From JAHJRJ01 sp037443685 (lineage in GTDB: Bacteria > Bacteroidota > Ignavibacteria > UBA10030 > BY39), in NCBI GenBank assembly GCA_037443685.1, contig JBBINX010000074.1:1-10050 (forward strand): a stretch of DNA of 10,050 bases, in the 5' to 3' direction. The notes beneath the pieces were generated by a model. The model was not told the DNA's origin. It saw only the letters and a list, made by a program, of their open reading frames with translations, and did not search any database. Within the stretch, counting starts at the first letter, position 1. Every line of letters starts with the position of its first letter. Shown here piece after piece: positions 1-6,109 of this stretch. Both the position numbers and the translations under genes were made by a program.

Positions 1-1
1 A

Positions 2-175
2 GTGAACGCAGCAAAACAATTCGGACATAAAGAAGTTTATTATGTTCATGACAAGAAAAATGTTACTGATTATTTGTTAAAAATTGTAAAACGCGACGAT
101 ATTGTGTTAACAATGGGCGCGGGCGATATTACGAAGTTAGCAAACGAATTTTTAAATAAACTAAAAATAAAATAG
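2..175 (+). CDS. murC: MurC, UDP-N-acetylmuramate--L-alanine ligase, C-terminal end (partial)
   Basis: Only the last 57 codons are present; the gene begins before the window. MurC adds L-alanine to UDP-N-acetylmuramic acid using ATP, the first amino-acid step of the peptidoglycan stem peptide, in the cytoplasm. The visible part belongs to the C-terminal Mur ligase domain. It reads VYYVHDKKNV, then KRDDIVLTMGAGDI near the end, where LTMGAGDI is a well-known conserved segment of MurC. It ends in a short Lys/Leu-rich helix and a TAG stop. The position immediately before murB and ftsQ fits MurC in a dcw cluster. The fragment is short, so the assignment relies on the TMGAGDI motif together with gene order. 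Confidence 0.9.
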   Translation: MNAAKQFGHKEVYYVHDKKNVTDYLLKIVKRDDIVLTMGAGDITKLANEFLNKLKIK

Positions 176-182
176 TGCTCTA

Positions 183-1085
183 ATGATCTCGATTGCTGAA
201 ATAAAACAATTCTTTAAAGGCAACATATTAGTCAACGAACCGCTGAACAAGCACACATCAATTAAGATTGGTGGTCCGGCAGATTTACTAATGCTACCCT
301 CTGATAAGGAAGATGCAATCAGTTTATCGGTATATCTACAACAAAATAGTGTGGATTATTCTGTCATCGGAAACGGATCGAATATACTGGTAAACGATGC
401 GGGTATCAGAGAAATAGTGATAAATTTTGAGCAAGGACTAAAGCAGATTAAATTAGTTAACGGATTAGTAGAAGTTGAATCGGGTGTTTTGCTGGCTCGG
501 TTCGTTGACTTTTGTATTCAGAATGGGAAGCAAGGAGTCGAGAAATTGGCGGGAATACCTGGGACTATCGGAGGTGCGTTAGTGATGAATGCAAGCGCAT
601 ACAAAAGTGAAATCTCGAGTCACATCGTAGATGTTGAAGTCATCCGCGACGGTAAACCAGTACGAGTAAAAAAACAGGATGCGAGTTTTGCATATCGAAC
701 TTCGGCGTTTATAAACGATATAATTATAAGCGCAGTATTCGATTTACCCGAGGGAGATATTGACGAGATGCAAAAAACCCGTATCGAATATTTGCAAAAA
801 CGAAATCTCTCACAACCACTAAACTATCCCAATTCGGGCAGCATATTCAAGAACCCTACCGGTTATTATGCGGCAAAATTGATAGAAGATGCCGGTTTGA
901 AAGGGTTAAAAATCGGAGAAGCACAAATTTCGGAAAAACATGCAAATTTTATAGTGAATTTGGGAAACGCAAAAGCTCAAGATGTGCTCGATCTGATTCA
1001 GACTTGCAAAGAAATTGTTAAACAAAAATTCGACGTTAATCTCGAATTAGAGGTAAAACTTTTAGGTTTCGGTAAAAGTAAATGA
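183..1085 (+). CDS. murB: MurB, UDP-N-acetylenolpyruvoylglucosamine reductase
   Basis: This flavoenzyme reduces enolpyruvyl-UDP-GlcNAc to UDP-MurNAc with NADPH, the second committed step of peptidoglycan precursor synthesis in the cytoplasm. At 300 residues it has the usual length of the shorter (type II) MurB class. Visible landmarks are NKHTSIKIGGPAD (22-34) and VIGNGSNILV (61-70) in the FAD-binding domain, AGIPGTIGGALVMNASAY (123-140), FAYR with the active-site Arg172, and the NSGSIFKNP segment holding the proton-donating Ser220. AAKLIEDAGLKG follows, and LELEVKLLG contains the likely catalytic Glu290. The start lies 7 nt after the murC stop without a clear Shine-Dalgarno site. The stop overlaps the ftsQ start as ATGA, which suggests translational coupling. 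No ddl gene lies between murB and ftsQ. Confidence 0.97.
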   Translation: MISIAEIKQFFKGNILVNEPLNKHTSIKIGGPADLLMLPSDKEDAISLSVYLQQNSVDYSVIGNGSNILVNDAGIREIVINFEQGLKQIKLVNGLVEVESGVLLARFVDFCIQNGKQGVEKLAGIPGTIGGALVMNASAYKSEISSHIVDVEVIRDGKPVRVKKQDASFAYRTSAFINDIIISAVFDLPEGDIDEMQKTRIEYLQKRNLSQPLNYPNSGSIFKNPTGYYAAKLIEDAGLKGLKIGEAQISEKHANFIVNLGNAKAQDVLDLIQTCKEIVKQKFDVNLELEVKLLGFGKSK

Positions 1086-1897
1086 ATCAGAGAACAGTAC
1101 ATATAATTGTATTCGTATTTACATTAGTATCATTTTTAACGATATGCGGTTTTGCCCATCAATGGAAATATATATTATCTATCGAAAGTATAGAAGTTGA
1201 AAATGAATACATCTTGAATGAAAATGAAATCCTGAAACTTGCAGGAATAAAAGTTGGTGATGGATTTTATGATGTATCTTTTGATTCGGTACGGAATCGT
1301 TTGTTGAAACAAAAATATATAAAAGAAGTGATTATAGTTAGGAAGATGAACGGAGTTGTACATATAGACGTTAGAGAACGCCGTCCGATAGCCAACCTCA
1401 ATGTAGGTAAAACTTGGTATATCGATAGCGAAGGAATTTTACTTTCGAAAATCCAATCGAATGTAATACTCGACCTGCCGGTTATCTCCGGTTTCGGAAA
1501 AAACATGCTTGCCCCGAATGGTTCGGGGCTTGCCCAGAATAGTTTGGATCCTATATTTATTGAAGGCGATAAAGTTCCGTCCGATGATATTAATAACGCT
1601 CTTACGATTTTGACATTGGCGTTGGATGTGGATGAAGATTTATGCTATCTGATATCTGAGATAAATTTGAACAACGGTCGCGATATAATTATTTACACTT
1701 CCGATTATGGAGTTTCCATAAACATCGGAAGAGAACGATACAAGAAAAAACTTCAGTTGCTGTCTGCATTTTGGAAACAGTTCGTCATCCCAAGAGGTGC
1801 AGGTAATTTAAAGTCGGTTGACGTCCGATTTATAGATCAGGTTGTTGTGAGATGGAAACCGGAAGAAATAAAAAAATCTTTAGAAAAAATGATTTGA
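1082..1897 (+). CDS. ftsQ: FtsQ/DivIB-family cell division protein
   Basis: This bitopic inner-membrane protein links early and late divisome proteins (the FtsB/FtsL partners in well-studied bacteria). It has 271 residues: a short cytoplasmic N-terminus, one hydrophobic membrane segment (about 7-24), then a FtsQ-type POTRA domain (about 33-100). The POTRA domain includes ILNENEILKLAGIKVGDGFYDVSF and ends in VHIDVRERRPIA, the conserved POTRA-to-beta-domain junction. The beta domain follows, with the motifs WYIDSEGILL and LDLPVISG. Between LPVISG and NNALTILTLAL the loop is longer than I would expect. It contains LAPNGSGLAQ (143-152), encoded by an inverted repeat with flanking direct repeats. 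The start overlaps the murB stop by 4 nt. Sequence divergence is typical of FtsQ, so the call rests on topology, the POTRA domain and location between murB and ftsA. Confidence 0.92.
   Translation: MNQRTVHIIVFVFTLVSFLTICGFAHQWKYILSIESIEVENEYILNENEILKLAGIKVGDGFYDVSFDSVRNRLLKQKYIKEVIIVRKMNGVVHIDVRERRPIANLNVGKTWYIDSEGILLSKIQSNVILDLPVISGFGKNMLAPNGSGLAQNSLDPIFIEGDKVPSDDINNALTILTLALDVDEDLCYLISEINLNNGRDIIIYTSDYGVSINIGRERYKKKLQLLSAFWKQFVIPRGAGNLKSVDVRFIDQVVVRWKPEEIKKSLEKMI
1511..1529 (+). repeat. Palindrome inside ftsQ, in frame
   Basis: An 8-bp perfect inverted repeat, gccccgaa / ttcggggc, surrounds a 3-nt loop (tgg). It is flanked by the 7-nt direct repeat cttgccc at 1508-1514 and 1529-1535. The repeat period is 21 nt, so the reading frame is kept and the segment codes for LAPNGSG followed by LAQ. 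The same stem core, ccccgaa / ttcgggg, recurs in the intergenic region at 4708-4727. It is GC-rich in an AT-rich gene. It could be a small inserted palindromic element or a local duplication. Confidence 0.65.
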
Positions 1898-1908
1898 AAA
1901 GGATAAAA

Positions 1909-3147
1909 ATGGAAAATGATATTTTAGTGGGTCTTGATATTGGTACAACAAAAGTATGTGCTGTTGTAGCAAAAATTGATGAACAGGATAATATCAATAT
2001 TTTAGGTGTTGGATTAAGTCCGTCCGATGGGTTAACGCGAGGCGTGGTAACTAATATTGAGAAAACTGTCAGGTCTATTAACAGTTCAATTGCGGAAGCA
2101 GAATCACGCTCCGGAATAAAAATACAATCTGTAATTGTCGGGATTGCAGGTGAGCATATAAAAAGTTTTCAGAGCCGCGGTGTAATAGCGATTAGTAACC
2201 CTGATAACGATATAACGAAACAGGATGTAAATAGATTGATTGAAGATACCAAACGCGTCGCATTACCGGCAGACAGAAAAATAATACACGTAATCCCACA
2301 AGAGTTTATTATTGATGGTCAGGATGGAGTAAAAGATCCGGTCGGTATGTCGGGGGTTCGATTAGAAGCGAACGTGCATATCATTACCGGCTTAATATCT
2401 GCCGCACAAAATATATACAAGTGCGTCGAGAGGGCGGGGCTTCAAATTCACGATATTGTTCTCGAACCGTTAGCGTCCAGCTATGCAGTACTTGATGAAG
2501 AAGAAAAAGAAGTTGGAATTGCGCTGTTAGATGTCGGAGGAGGAACAACCGATTTAGCAGTTTTCGAAGATCGTACAATACGTCATACCGCAGTAATTCC
2601 TATCGCAGGTAATCAAGTAACTAGTGACTTGCGTAAAGTTCTTGGCATTCTTACAGAGCAAGCTGAGAAATTAAAATGCCAGCACGGTTTCGCTTATGTC
2701 CCAAGTGTTGTTGACGACGGACCTATTGTATTACCCGGCATCGGTGGCAGACCCCCCATTGAAGTAGATAAACGCTTAGTTGCACAAATAATTCAACCGC
2801 GCATGGAAGAGATTTTAGAGATTGCATTATTAGAGATTAAACGTTCCGGTTCATCAAAACATCTATCTGCCGGTATAGTGCTTACGGGTGGTGGTTCTCT
2901 GATAAAAGGTACTTCCGAATTAGCACGCGAAGTTTTAGGGATGCCGGTAAAAATAGGGATCCCGTCTGGTTTCAAAGCGGGACTTGTTCGCGAAGTAGAG
3001 AATCCGATCTACGCAACGAGTGTAGGTTTAGTGTTATACGGACTACGCAATAGAGAGAGCATATTTCGTATGCCTCAAAACGGAAGAAAAGGAAAATCTA
3101 TACATAACATTCTCACGAGAATGTCCGAATGGTTTAAAGAAATGTAA
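1909..3147 (+). CDS. ftsA: FtsA, actin-like cell division protein
   Basis: FtsA is the actin-fold ATPase that tethers FtsZ filaments to the inner membrane and recruits later divisome proteins. The start at 1909 gives 412 residues. It is preferred over an in-frame ATG at 1852 because that one lies inside ftsQ and gives a basic extension before the conserved N-terminus, while 1909 has AAAAGGA a few bases upstream. Visible parts are phosphate-1 loop LVGLDIGTTKVCAVVAK (6-22), the 1C/SHS2-type domain that replaces an actin subdomain (about 85-165), phosphate-2 loop LLDVGGGTTDLAVF (206-219) and adenosine motif GIVLTGGGSLIKG (322-334). A C-terminal amphipathic helix, ILTRMSEWFKEM (401-412), is the expected membrane-targeting sequence. 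The gene sits 11 nt after ftsQ and 45 nt before ftsZ, the usual arrangement. Confidence 0.97.
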   Translation: MENDILVGLDIGTTKVCAVVAKIDEQDNINILGVGLSPSDGLTRGVVTNIEKTVRSINSSIAEAESRSGIKIQSVIVGIAGEHIKSFQSRGVIAISNPDNDITKQDVNRLIEDTKRVALPADRKIIHVIPQEFIIDGQDGVKDPVGMSGVRLEANVHIITGLISAAQNIYKCVERAGLQIHDIVLEPLASSYAVLDEEEKEVGIALLDVGGGTTDLAVFEDRTIRHTAVIPIAGNQVTSDLRKVLGILTEQAEKLKCQHGFAYVPSVVDDGPIVLPGIGGRPPIEVDKRLVAQIIQPRMEEILEIALLEIKRSGSSKHLSAGIVLTGGGSLIKGTSELAREVLGMPVKIGIPSGFKAGLVREVENPIYATSVGLVLYGLRNRESIFRMPQNGRKGKSIHNILTRMSEWFKEM

Positions 3148-3178
3148 AAAATAATAAATAATTAATATTTAACAACAT

Positions 3179-3184
3179 AAGGAG
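3179..3184 (+). promoter_or_regulatory. Ribosome binding site of ftsZ, supporting a GTG start
   Basis: AAGGAG lies 8 nt before GTG at 3193. It is the clearest Shine-Dalgarno sequence in the dcw part of the window. It decides the GTG start, since no ATG upstream in the short AT-rich ftsA-ftsZ gap gives an FtsZ-like N-terminus. Confidence 0.75.
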
Positions 3185-3192
3185 ATACAAAA

Positions 3193-4371
3193 GTGATAGA
3201 ACTTGACAATTACTCAGATCGTGGAGCAAAACTCCGCATAGTTGGTGTCGGTGGGGGTGGTGGAAACGCTATCAGCAGTATGATTGATATGGGTTTGCAA
3301 GGTGTTGATTTCTTTGCTATCAATACCGACTTACAAGCACTCGAGAGGAACAAAGCCCAGAATAAGATTCAGGTCGGTAAAAATTTAACCCGTGGATTGG
3401 GTGCGGGCGCCGATCCTACAATCGGACAACGTGCTATCGAGGAAGATAGAGAAGAAATAGCACGCGCATTAGCCGGTAGCGATATGGTCTTCGTAACTGC
3501 TGGAATGGGTGGCGGGACAGGAACCGGCGGCGCTCCTATCGTGGCTAATATTGCTCGAAGCAATGGCGCTTTAGTTGTCGGTATAGTTACAAAACCGTTC
3601 AATTGTGAAGGGAAGCAGCGAATGGCTTTCGCGGATGCCGGTATCGAAGAGTTAAAGAAACACGTCGATACGTTAATAGTAATACCTAATCAAAAACTGT
3701 TATCAATCGTTGAAAGGAATACACCGCTTCCGGTTGCCTTTGAAAGAGCGAACGAAATTTTACACAATGCAACGCGGGGGATTTCTGAATTGATTACTGT
3801 TCCCGGCTACATCAACGTAGATTTTGCAGATGTTAAAACTGTGATGCGTGAAATGGGCGACGCGCTTATGGGAAGCGGTAGGTCGAGCGGAGAAAGCCGA
3901 GCAATCGAGGCGGCTCAGGCAGCTATCTCCAGTCCACTGCTCGACGGTGTTTCGATAGCCGGTGCTCAAGGTGTGCTTGTGAATGTTTCCGGTGGCCCGA
4001 ATATGTCAGCAGTTGAATTCGATGAAGCCGTCAGTGTCATTAAAGAAGCCGCAGGCGAAGACGCTAATATAATTATGGGTGCCGTAGTTGACGAAAGCTT
4101 CGGAGATGATGTAATGGTTACAGTAATTGCCACAGGTTTTAATAAGCGTGGAACGGGTTCTAGCAGAACAACAAAAAATGTCCCCAAATTGGTAGAAAGG
4201 ATTCCATCGGGTATTCAAGAGATTCAGAAGTTCGAAGAGCCGACGGTTATACGTAAAGGAGGATTCGATATAAATCCATTATTTCATCGGTCGTTTAACG
4301 AAGATAATCGAGAAAGAATAAATAAAACGGACTCCGATAAACCAGCTTTTTTAAGAAAAATTATGGATTAA
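3193..4371 (+). CDS. ftsZ: FtsZ, tubulin-like division GTPase
   Basis: FtsZ polymerises with GTP into the Z-ring at mid-cell. The protein has 392 residues starting at GTG. Visible parts are the N-terminal nucleotide-binding motif VGVGGGGGNAISSM (17-30), NTDLQAL (44-50), and the tubulin signature GGGTGTG (106-112). The T7 loop NVDFADV (208-214) carries the acidic residues that complete the active site of the next subunit. A globular C-terminal domain runs to about ATGFNKRG, then a charged linker of roughly 60 residues. The terminal peptide KPAFLRKIMD is the conserved tail that binds FtsA and other partners; matching ftsA lies just upstream. Nothing appears missing. A strong hairpin lies about 30 nt after the stop, so ftsZ is probably the last gene of the transcript. 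Confidence 0.98.
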   Translation: MIELDNYSDRGAKLRIVGVGGGGGNAISSMIDMGLQGVDFFAINTDLQALERNKAQNKIQVGKNLTRGLGAGADPTIGQRAIEEDREEIARALAGSDMVFVTAGMGGGTGTGGAPIVANIARSNGALVVGIVTKPFNCEGKQRMAFADAGIEELKKHVDTLIVIPNQKLLSIVERNTPLPVAFERANEILHNATRGISELITVPGYINVDFADVKTVMREMGDALMGSGRSSGESRAIEAAQAAISSPLLDGVSIAGAQGVLVNVSGGPNMSAVEFDEAVSVIKEAAGEDANIIMGAVVDESFGDDVMVTVIATGFNKRGTGSSRTTKNVPKLVERIPSGIQEIQKFEEPTVIRKGGFDINPLFHRSFNEDNRERINKTDSDKPAFLRKIMD

Positions 4372-4402
4372 ACCGAAAGGTAAATGTTTGCGAATAGTCA
4401 AC

Positions 4403-4430
4403 TCCGTCAGTCAATTTCTTGGCTGACGGA
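4403..4430 (+). terminator. Strong hairpin just after ftsZ, possible operon end
   Basis: The arms tccgtcagtcaa (4403-4414) and ttggctgacgga (4419-4430) pair over 12 bp with a single T-G wobble, closed by a tetraloop tttc. The hairpin begins about 30 nt after the ftsZ stop. It is not followed by a T-run on the + strand (taacggaaaaaa follows), so it is not a textbook intrinsic terminator. It may instead be a 3'-end-protecting or processing structure, or a terminator without a U-tract. Confidence 0.5.
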
Positions 4431-4446
4431 TAACGGAAAAAATGAT

Positions 4447-4475
4447 TTGTCTATTCATATAGATAAATTTATATT
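4447..4475 (+). promoter_or_regulatory. Sigma70-like promoter candidate before the decayed gene
   Basis: TTGTCT (4447-4452) and TATATT (4470-4475) are separated by exactly 17 nt. An ATG follows at 4488. The sequence is AT-rich, so chance matches are expected; support comes only from spacing and from the remnant gene directly downstream. Confidence 0.35.
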
Positions 4476-4487
4476 CGCACATACATT

Positions 4488-4690
4488 ATGCGGATAAAAA
4501 GAATGGGAACATCAGTTGTTATTACAAATGTTGCACTTTAATATTTTGCTCAAGAAGATTTTGAATATTTTCAACAACACACAATCATCACACAGAAAGA
4601 ATACAATTCAAGGTTGTACTAAAATTTAGCAAAGAAAAGTACGAGGTTGTCTTTGAATCAGAAAGAAAAATTTTTAAGAAAGAAAAATAG
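4488..4690 (+). pseudogene. Decayed remnant of a small exported, possibly PepSY-like protein
   Basis: Translation from ATG 4488 gives MRIKRMGTSVVITNVAL, resembling the start of a signal peptide, and then a TAA stop at 4539. The same frame continues as YFAQEDFEYF, where AQE looks like a signal-peptidase junction, and stops again at 4620. In another frame the sequence IQFKVV and then YEVVFESERKIFKKEK runs to a TAG at 4688. That tail resembles the C-terminal strand pair of small PepSY-like periplasmic proteins common in Bacteroidota-type genomes, of the general form YEVxFDxxGKxxKKE. Read together, this looks like one short exported-protein gene broken by a nonsense change, a frameshift and probably an internal deletion. 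The reconstruction is an inference; the segment is short and AT-rich, so chance resemblance is possible. Confidence 0.4.
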
Positions 4691-4707
4691 TTTTCGTGTT
4701 TCTATAC

Positions 4708-4727
4708 CCCCGAACTTTAATTCGGGG
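4708..4727. repeat. Intergenic palindrome sharing its stem with the ftsQ insert
   Basis: The arms ccccgaa (4708-4714) and ttcgggg (4721-4727) pair perfectly over 7 bp around the loop ctttaa. An outer weaker pair, ttcgtg (4693-4698) and cacgaa (4746-4751), encloses it. The stem core is identical to that of the palindrome inside ftsQ at 1511-1529. An A-rich tract follows on the + strand, so it does not look like a terminator in that direction. Confidence 0.55.
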
Positions 4728-4802
4728 AAAAATAAAAAATAAAAGCACGAAGGTTATAACCCCACAACTTTCGAGCTGTAGCTCTTGATGATTGGCTGGG
4801 CT

Positions 4803-4839
4803 CCATTAATCCACACGATATATCGTGAGGATATTATGG
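4803..4839. repeat. REP-like imperfect palindrome
   Basis: The centre cacgatatatcgtg (4814-4827) is a perfect 14-nt palindrome. The symmetry extends outwards with one A-A mismatch and a small bulge: ccat, taat and cc on the left (4803-4812) pair with gg, atta and atgg on the right (4829-4839). Upstream lies a further small inverted repeat, gagct-gt-agctc (4773-4784). The whole 4770-4860 stretch has no coding appearance. It resembles the REP/BIME-type hairpins mobilised by Y1 (REP-associated) transposases, but no such transposase is in the window. It could also act as a transcript end for the minus-strand gene at 4875-5117. Confidence 0.45.
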
Positions 4840-4874
4840 TAAATCTGTATTCTGCGAAACATCAGTAACGAATA

Positions 4875-5117
4875 TCAAACAAGTTTCATTTTTAAATTCT
4901 GTTCGATGTTTTCATCATTACCGGCTTCCGTTAAATTTGGATGTGAATTTTCCTCAGTTACCTCTTGAATATCAATTTTAATTCTTTTCCAAGGTTTAGT
5001 TTTAATCCAATTAAACAGTGTATTTACAATGACTAAAATTAGTAAAAAAGCAATAAGCGGAAGGACTAACTTTTCTATTTGAGGTGCAGATTTAGCTACC
5101 ATAAATAAGTTTATCAT
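4875..5117 (-). CDS. Small single-pass membrane protein of unknown function
   Basis: I do not recognise this 80-residue protein. It has a short N-terminus, one strongly hydrophobic segment (about 17-36, LVLPLIAFLLILVIVNTLF), a basic juxtamembrane patch KTKPWKRIK (39-47) and an acidic, polar C-terminal tail (about 50-76). The positive-inside rule would place the C-terminal tail in the cytoplasm. Support for it being real is the coherent membrane-protein composition and a TTGCTA-17 nt-TATATT promoter candidate placed to give a leader of about 24 nt. Against it are its short length, a weak ribosome binding site (GGA about 6 nt before the start) and no recognised family. It is divergent from the outer membrane protein operon at 5281. 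A second Met at codon 6 is an alternative start. Confidence 0.5.
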   Translation of the reverse strand: MINLFMVAKSAPQIEKLVLPLIAFLLILVIVNTLFNWIKTKPWKRIKIDIQEVTEENSHPNLTEAGNDENIEQNLKMKLV

Positions 5118-5147
5118 ATCGATTCCATTCGTTGTATTAACTGAATT

Positions 5148-5176
5148 AATATATCATTCAACAGTATTAATAGCAA
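5148..5176 (-). promoter_or_regulatory. Promoter candidate for the minus-strand membrane protein
   Basis: On the minus strand TTGCTA (5176-5171) and TATATT (5153-5148) are 17 nt apart, about 30 nt before the start codon at 5117. A second possible pair, TTGAAT and TAATAC with a 16-nt spacer, overlaps it. The AT-rich composition raises the chance of random matches. Confidence 0.4.
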
Positions 5177-5205
5177 GCCCGTCATAGAAATGAGCAGTAA
5201 ACTGT

Positions 5206-5234
5206 TTGCTTTTTAACAGAAAAAATCCTATAAT
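5206..5234 (+). promoter_or_regulatory. Sigma70-like promoter of the outer membrane protein operon
   Basis: TTGCTT (5206-5211) and a perfect TATAAT (5229-5234) are separated by 17 nt. This is the best promoter match in the window, about 46 nt before the start codon at 5281, and a clean AGGAGG ribosome site follows at 5271-5276, 4 nt before the ATG. With the minus-strand candidate at 5148-5176 it makes a divergent promoter region. Confidence 0.6.
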
Positions 5235-5280
5235 TTTTCAACGCCTTCCGAACGACATAAACAACTGAACAGGAGGTTTT

Positions 5281-6108
5281 ATGAAAATTCGTTTGGTTTT
5301 TGTTTTCTTCTTAAGCTCGACGATTCCATTGTTTGCCGCCTTCGAGAGTTACGAAACCGGCTCAAGAGCTAAATCGTTTGGAAACGCGTTTGTAGGTTTG
5401 GCGGATGATTGCTGGGCTATTTATTACAATCCTGCCGGAATTGTGCGTATTAACCAGAATACCTTTTCTTTCTTTTATTCACCCAATCAATTCGAATTAT
5501 CAGAATTAAACACCGCCGCAGTTGCAGGAAACTTTTCAACGCAGTTCGGAACGTTCGGTGTTGGTGTTCGTAAATTCGGGTTTGAACTTTATAAGGAAAT
5601 CTCCGCAACAGTTTCGTATGCAAACTCTATTGCAGGAATTTATTTCGGAACTAATTTCAATTATCATTATCTCGCTATTCGAGGTTACGGCACCGATGCG
5701 GCTATTAGTTTAGATGCGGGAGTGTTGCTGCCACTATTTAGTTCTGTGATAAGTGAATTATTTTTGGGAATATCGGCAAAAAATATCAACATCCCCTCAA
5801 TCGGAAAATCGAGAGAAAAACTTCCTCAAGTTTTTTGTTCGGGCATTTCTTATTCACCACTCAACAACTTAATCCTGCTAGTCGATTACCAGAAAGAAAT
5901 TGGTTTCGATGCTTCGCCAAAGTTTGGTGCTGAATATCAAATATTCGATATGTTGTCTCTTCGTTTTGGTGTTTCGGATAATCCAACCTCGTTTGCAAGC
6001 GGGGTGGGTATAGAAGTAGCTTTTGTCCGTCTCGATTATGCCCTCTTCACACATCAAGAGTTGGGATTTTCGCATTCGGCTACTATTACATTTAGATGGG
6101 GAAATTGA
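5281..6108 (+). CDS. PorV/UPF0164-like outer membrane beta-barrel protein
   Basis: This 275-residue protein has an N-terminal signal peptide (MKIRLVFVFFLSSTIPLFAA, likely cleaved near residue 20). A conserved opening segment follows at 27-53, GSRAKSFGNAFVGLADD then YYNPAG, the hallmark of PorV/UPF0164 and FadL-related barrels. The rest alternates short amphipathic strands and turns and ends in ATITFRWGN, with an aromatic near the C-terminus as usual for barrels inserted by BAM. Members of this family include PorV, which shuttles type IX secretion substrates, and many of unknown role; nothing here shows which applies, so no gene symbol is given. It has the strongest ribosome site in the window (AGGAGG) and a near-consensus promoter. 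The next gene starts 1 nt after its stop, so the two proteins are probably made together. Confidence 0.8.
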   Translation: MKIRLVFVFFLSSTIPLFAAFESYETGSRAKSFGNAFVGLADDCWAIYYNPAGIVRINQNTFSFFYSPNQFELSELNTAAVAGNFSTQFGTFGVGVRKFGFELYKEISATVSYANSIAGIYFGTNFNYHYLAIRGYGTDAAISLDAGVLLPLFSSVISELFLGISAKNINIPSIGKSREKLPQVFCSGISYSPLNNLILLVDYQKEIGFDASPKFGAEYQIFDMLSLRFGVSDNPTSFASGVGIEVAFVRLDYALFTHQELGFSHSATITFRWGN

Positions 6109-6109
6109 A

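Larger units (their letters stand above)
4372..4874. other. Non-coding stretch between ftsZ and the small membrane protein gene
   Basis: No intact gene of convincing quality is visible on either strand across these roughly 500 bases. From left to right it holds the post-ftsZ hairpin, a promoter-like sequence, a likely gene remnant, the ccccgaa/ttcgggg palindrome, an A-rich tract and the REP-like palindrome. It looks like a graveyard region that has collected small palindromic elements after the end of the dcw operon. Confidence 0.7.

Noticed and set aside
1852..1908. A 19-residue N-terminal extension of FtsA starting at ATG 1852
   Set aside because: It overlaps the end of ftsQ and precedes the conserved FtsA N-terminus. 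The ATG at 1909 has an upstream AAAAGGA and starts right at the phosphate-1 region.
3369..4218. Several minus-strand open frames across ftsZ
   Set aside because: They are shadows of the strongly coding plus strand, with Pro/Thr/Ile-rich compositions and no family resemblance.
4693..4751. The palindrome plus A-rich tract as an intrinsic terminator
   Set aside because: A T-run would need to follow the stem. On the + strand an A-tract follows, and on the - strand the T-tract precedes the stem, so neither orientation fits.
4371..5280. Possible tRNA, riboswitch or CRISPR repeats in the long gap after ftsZ
   Set aside because: I found no cloverleaf with T-loop consensus, no regularly spaced repeats and no recognisable riboswitch core; the structures seen are isolated hairpins.
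6023..6109. A 29-residue extension of the large barrel protein starting at ATG 6023
   Set aside because: It lies inside the PorV-like gene in another frame and would place a polar leader before an otherwise perfect signal peptide.
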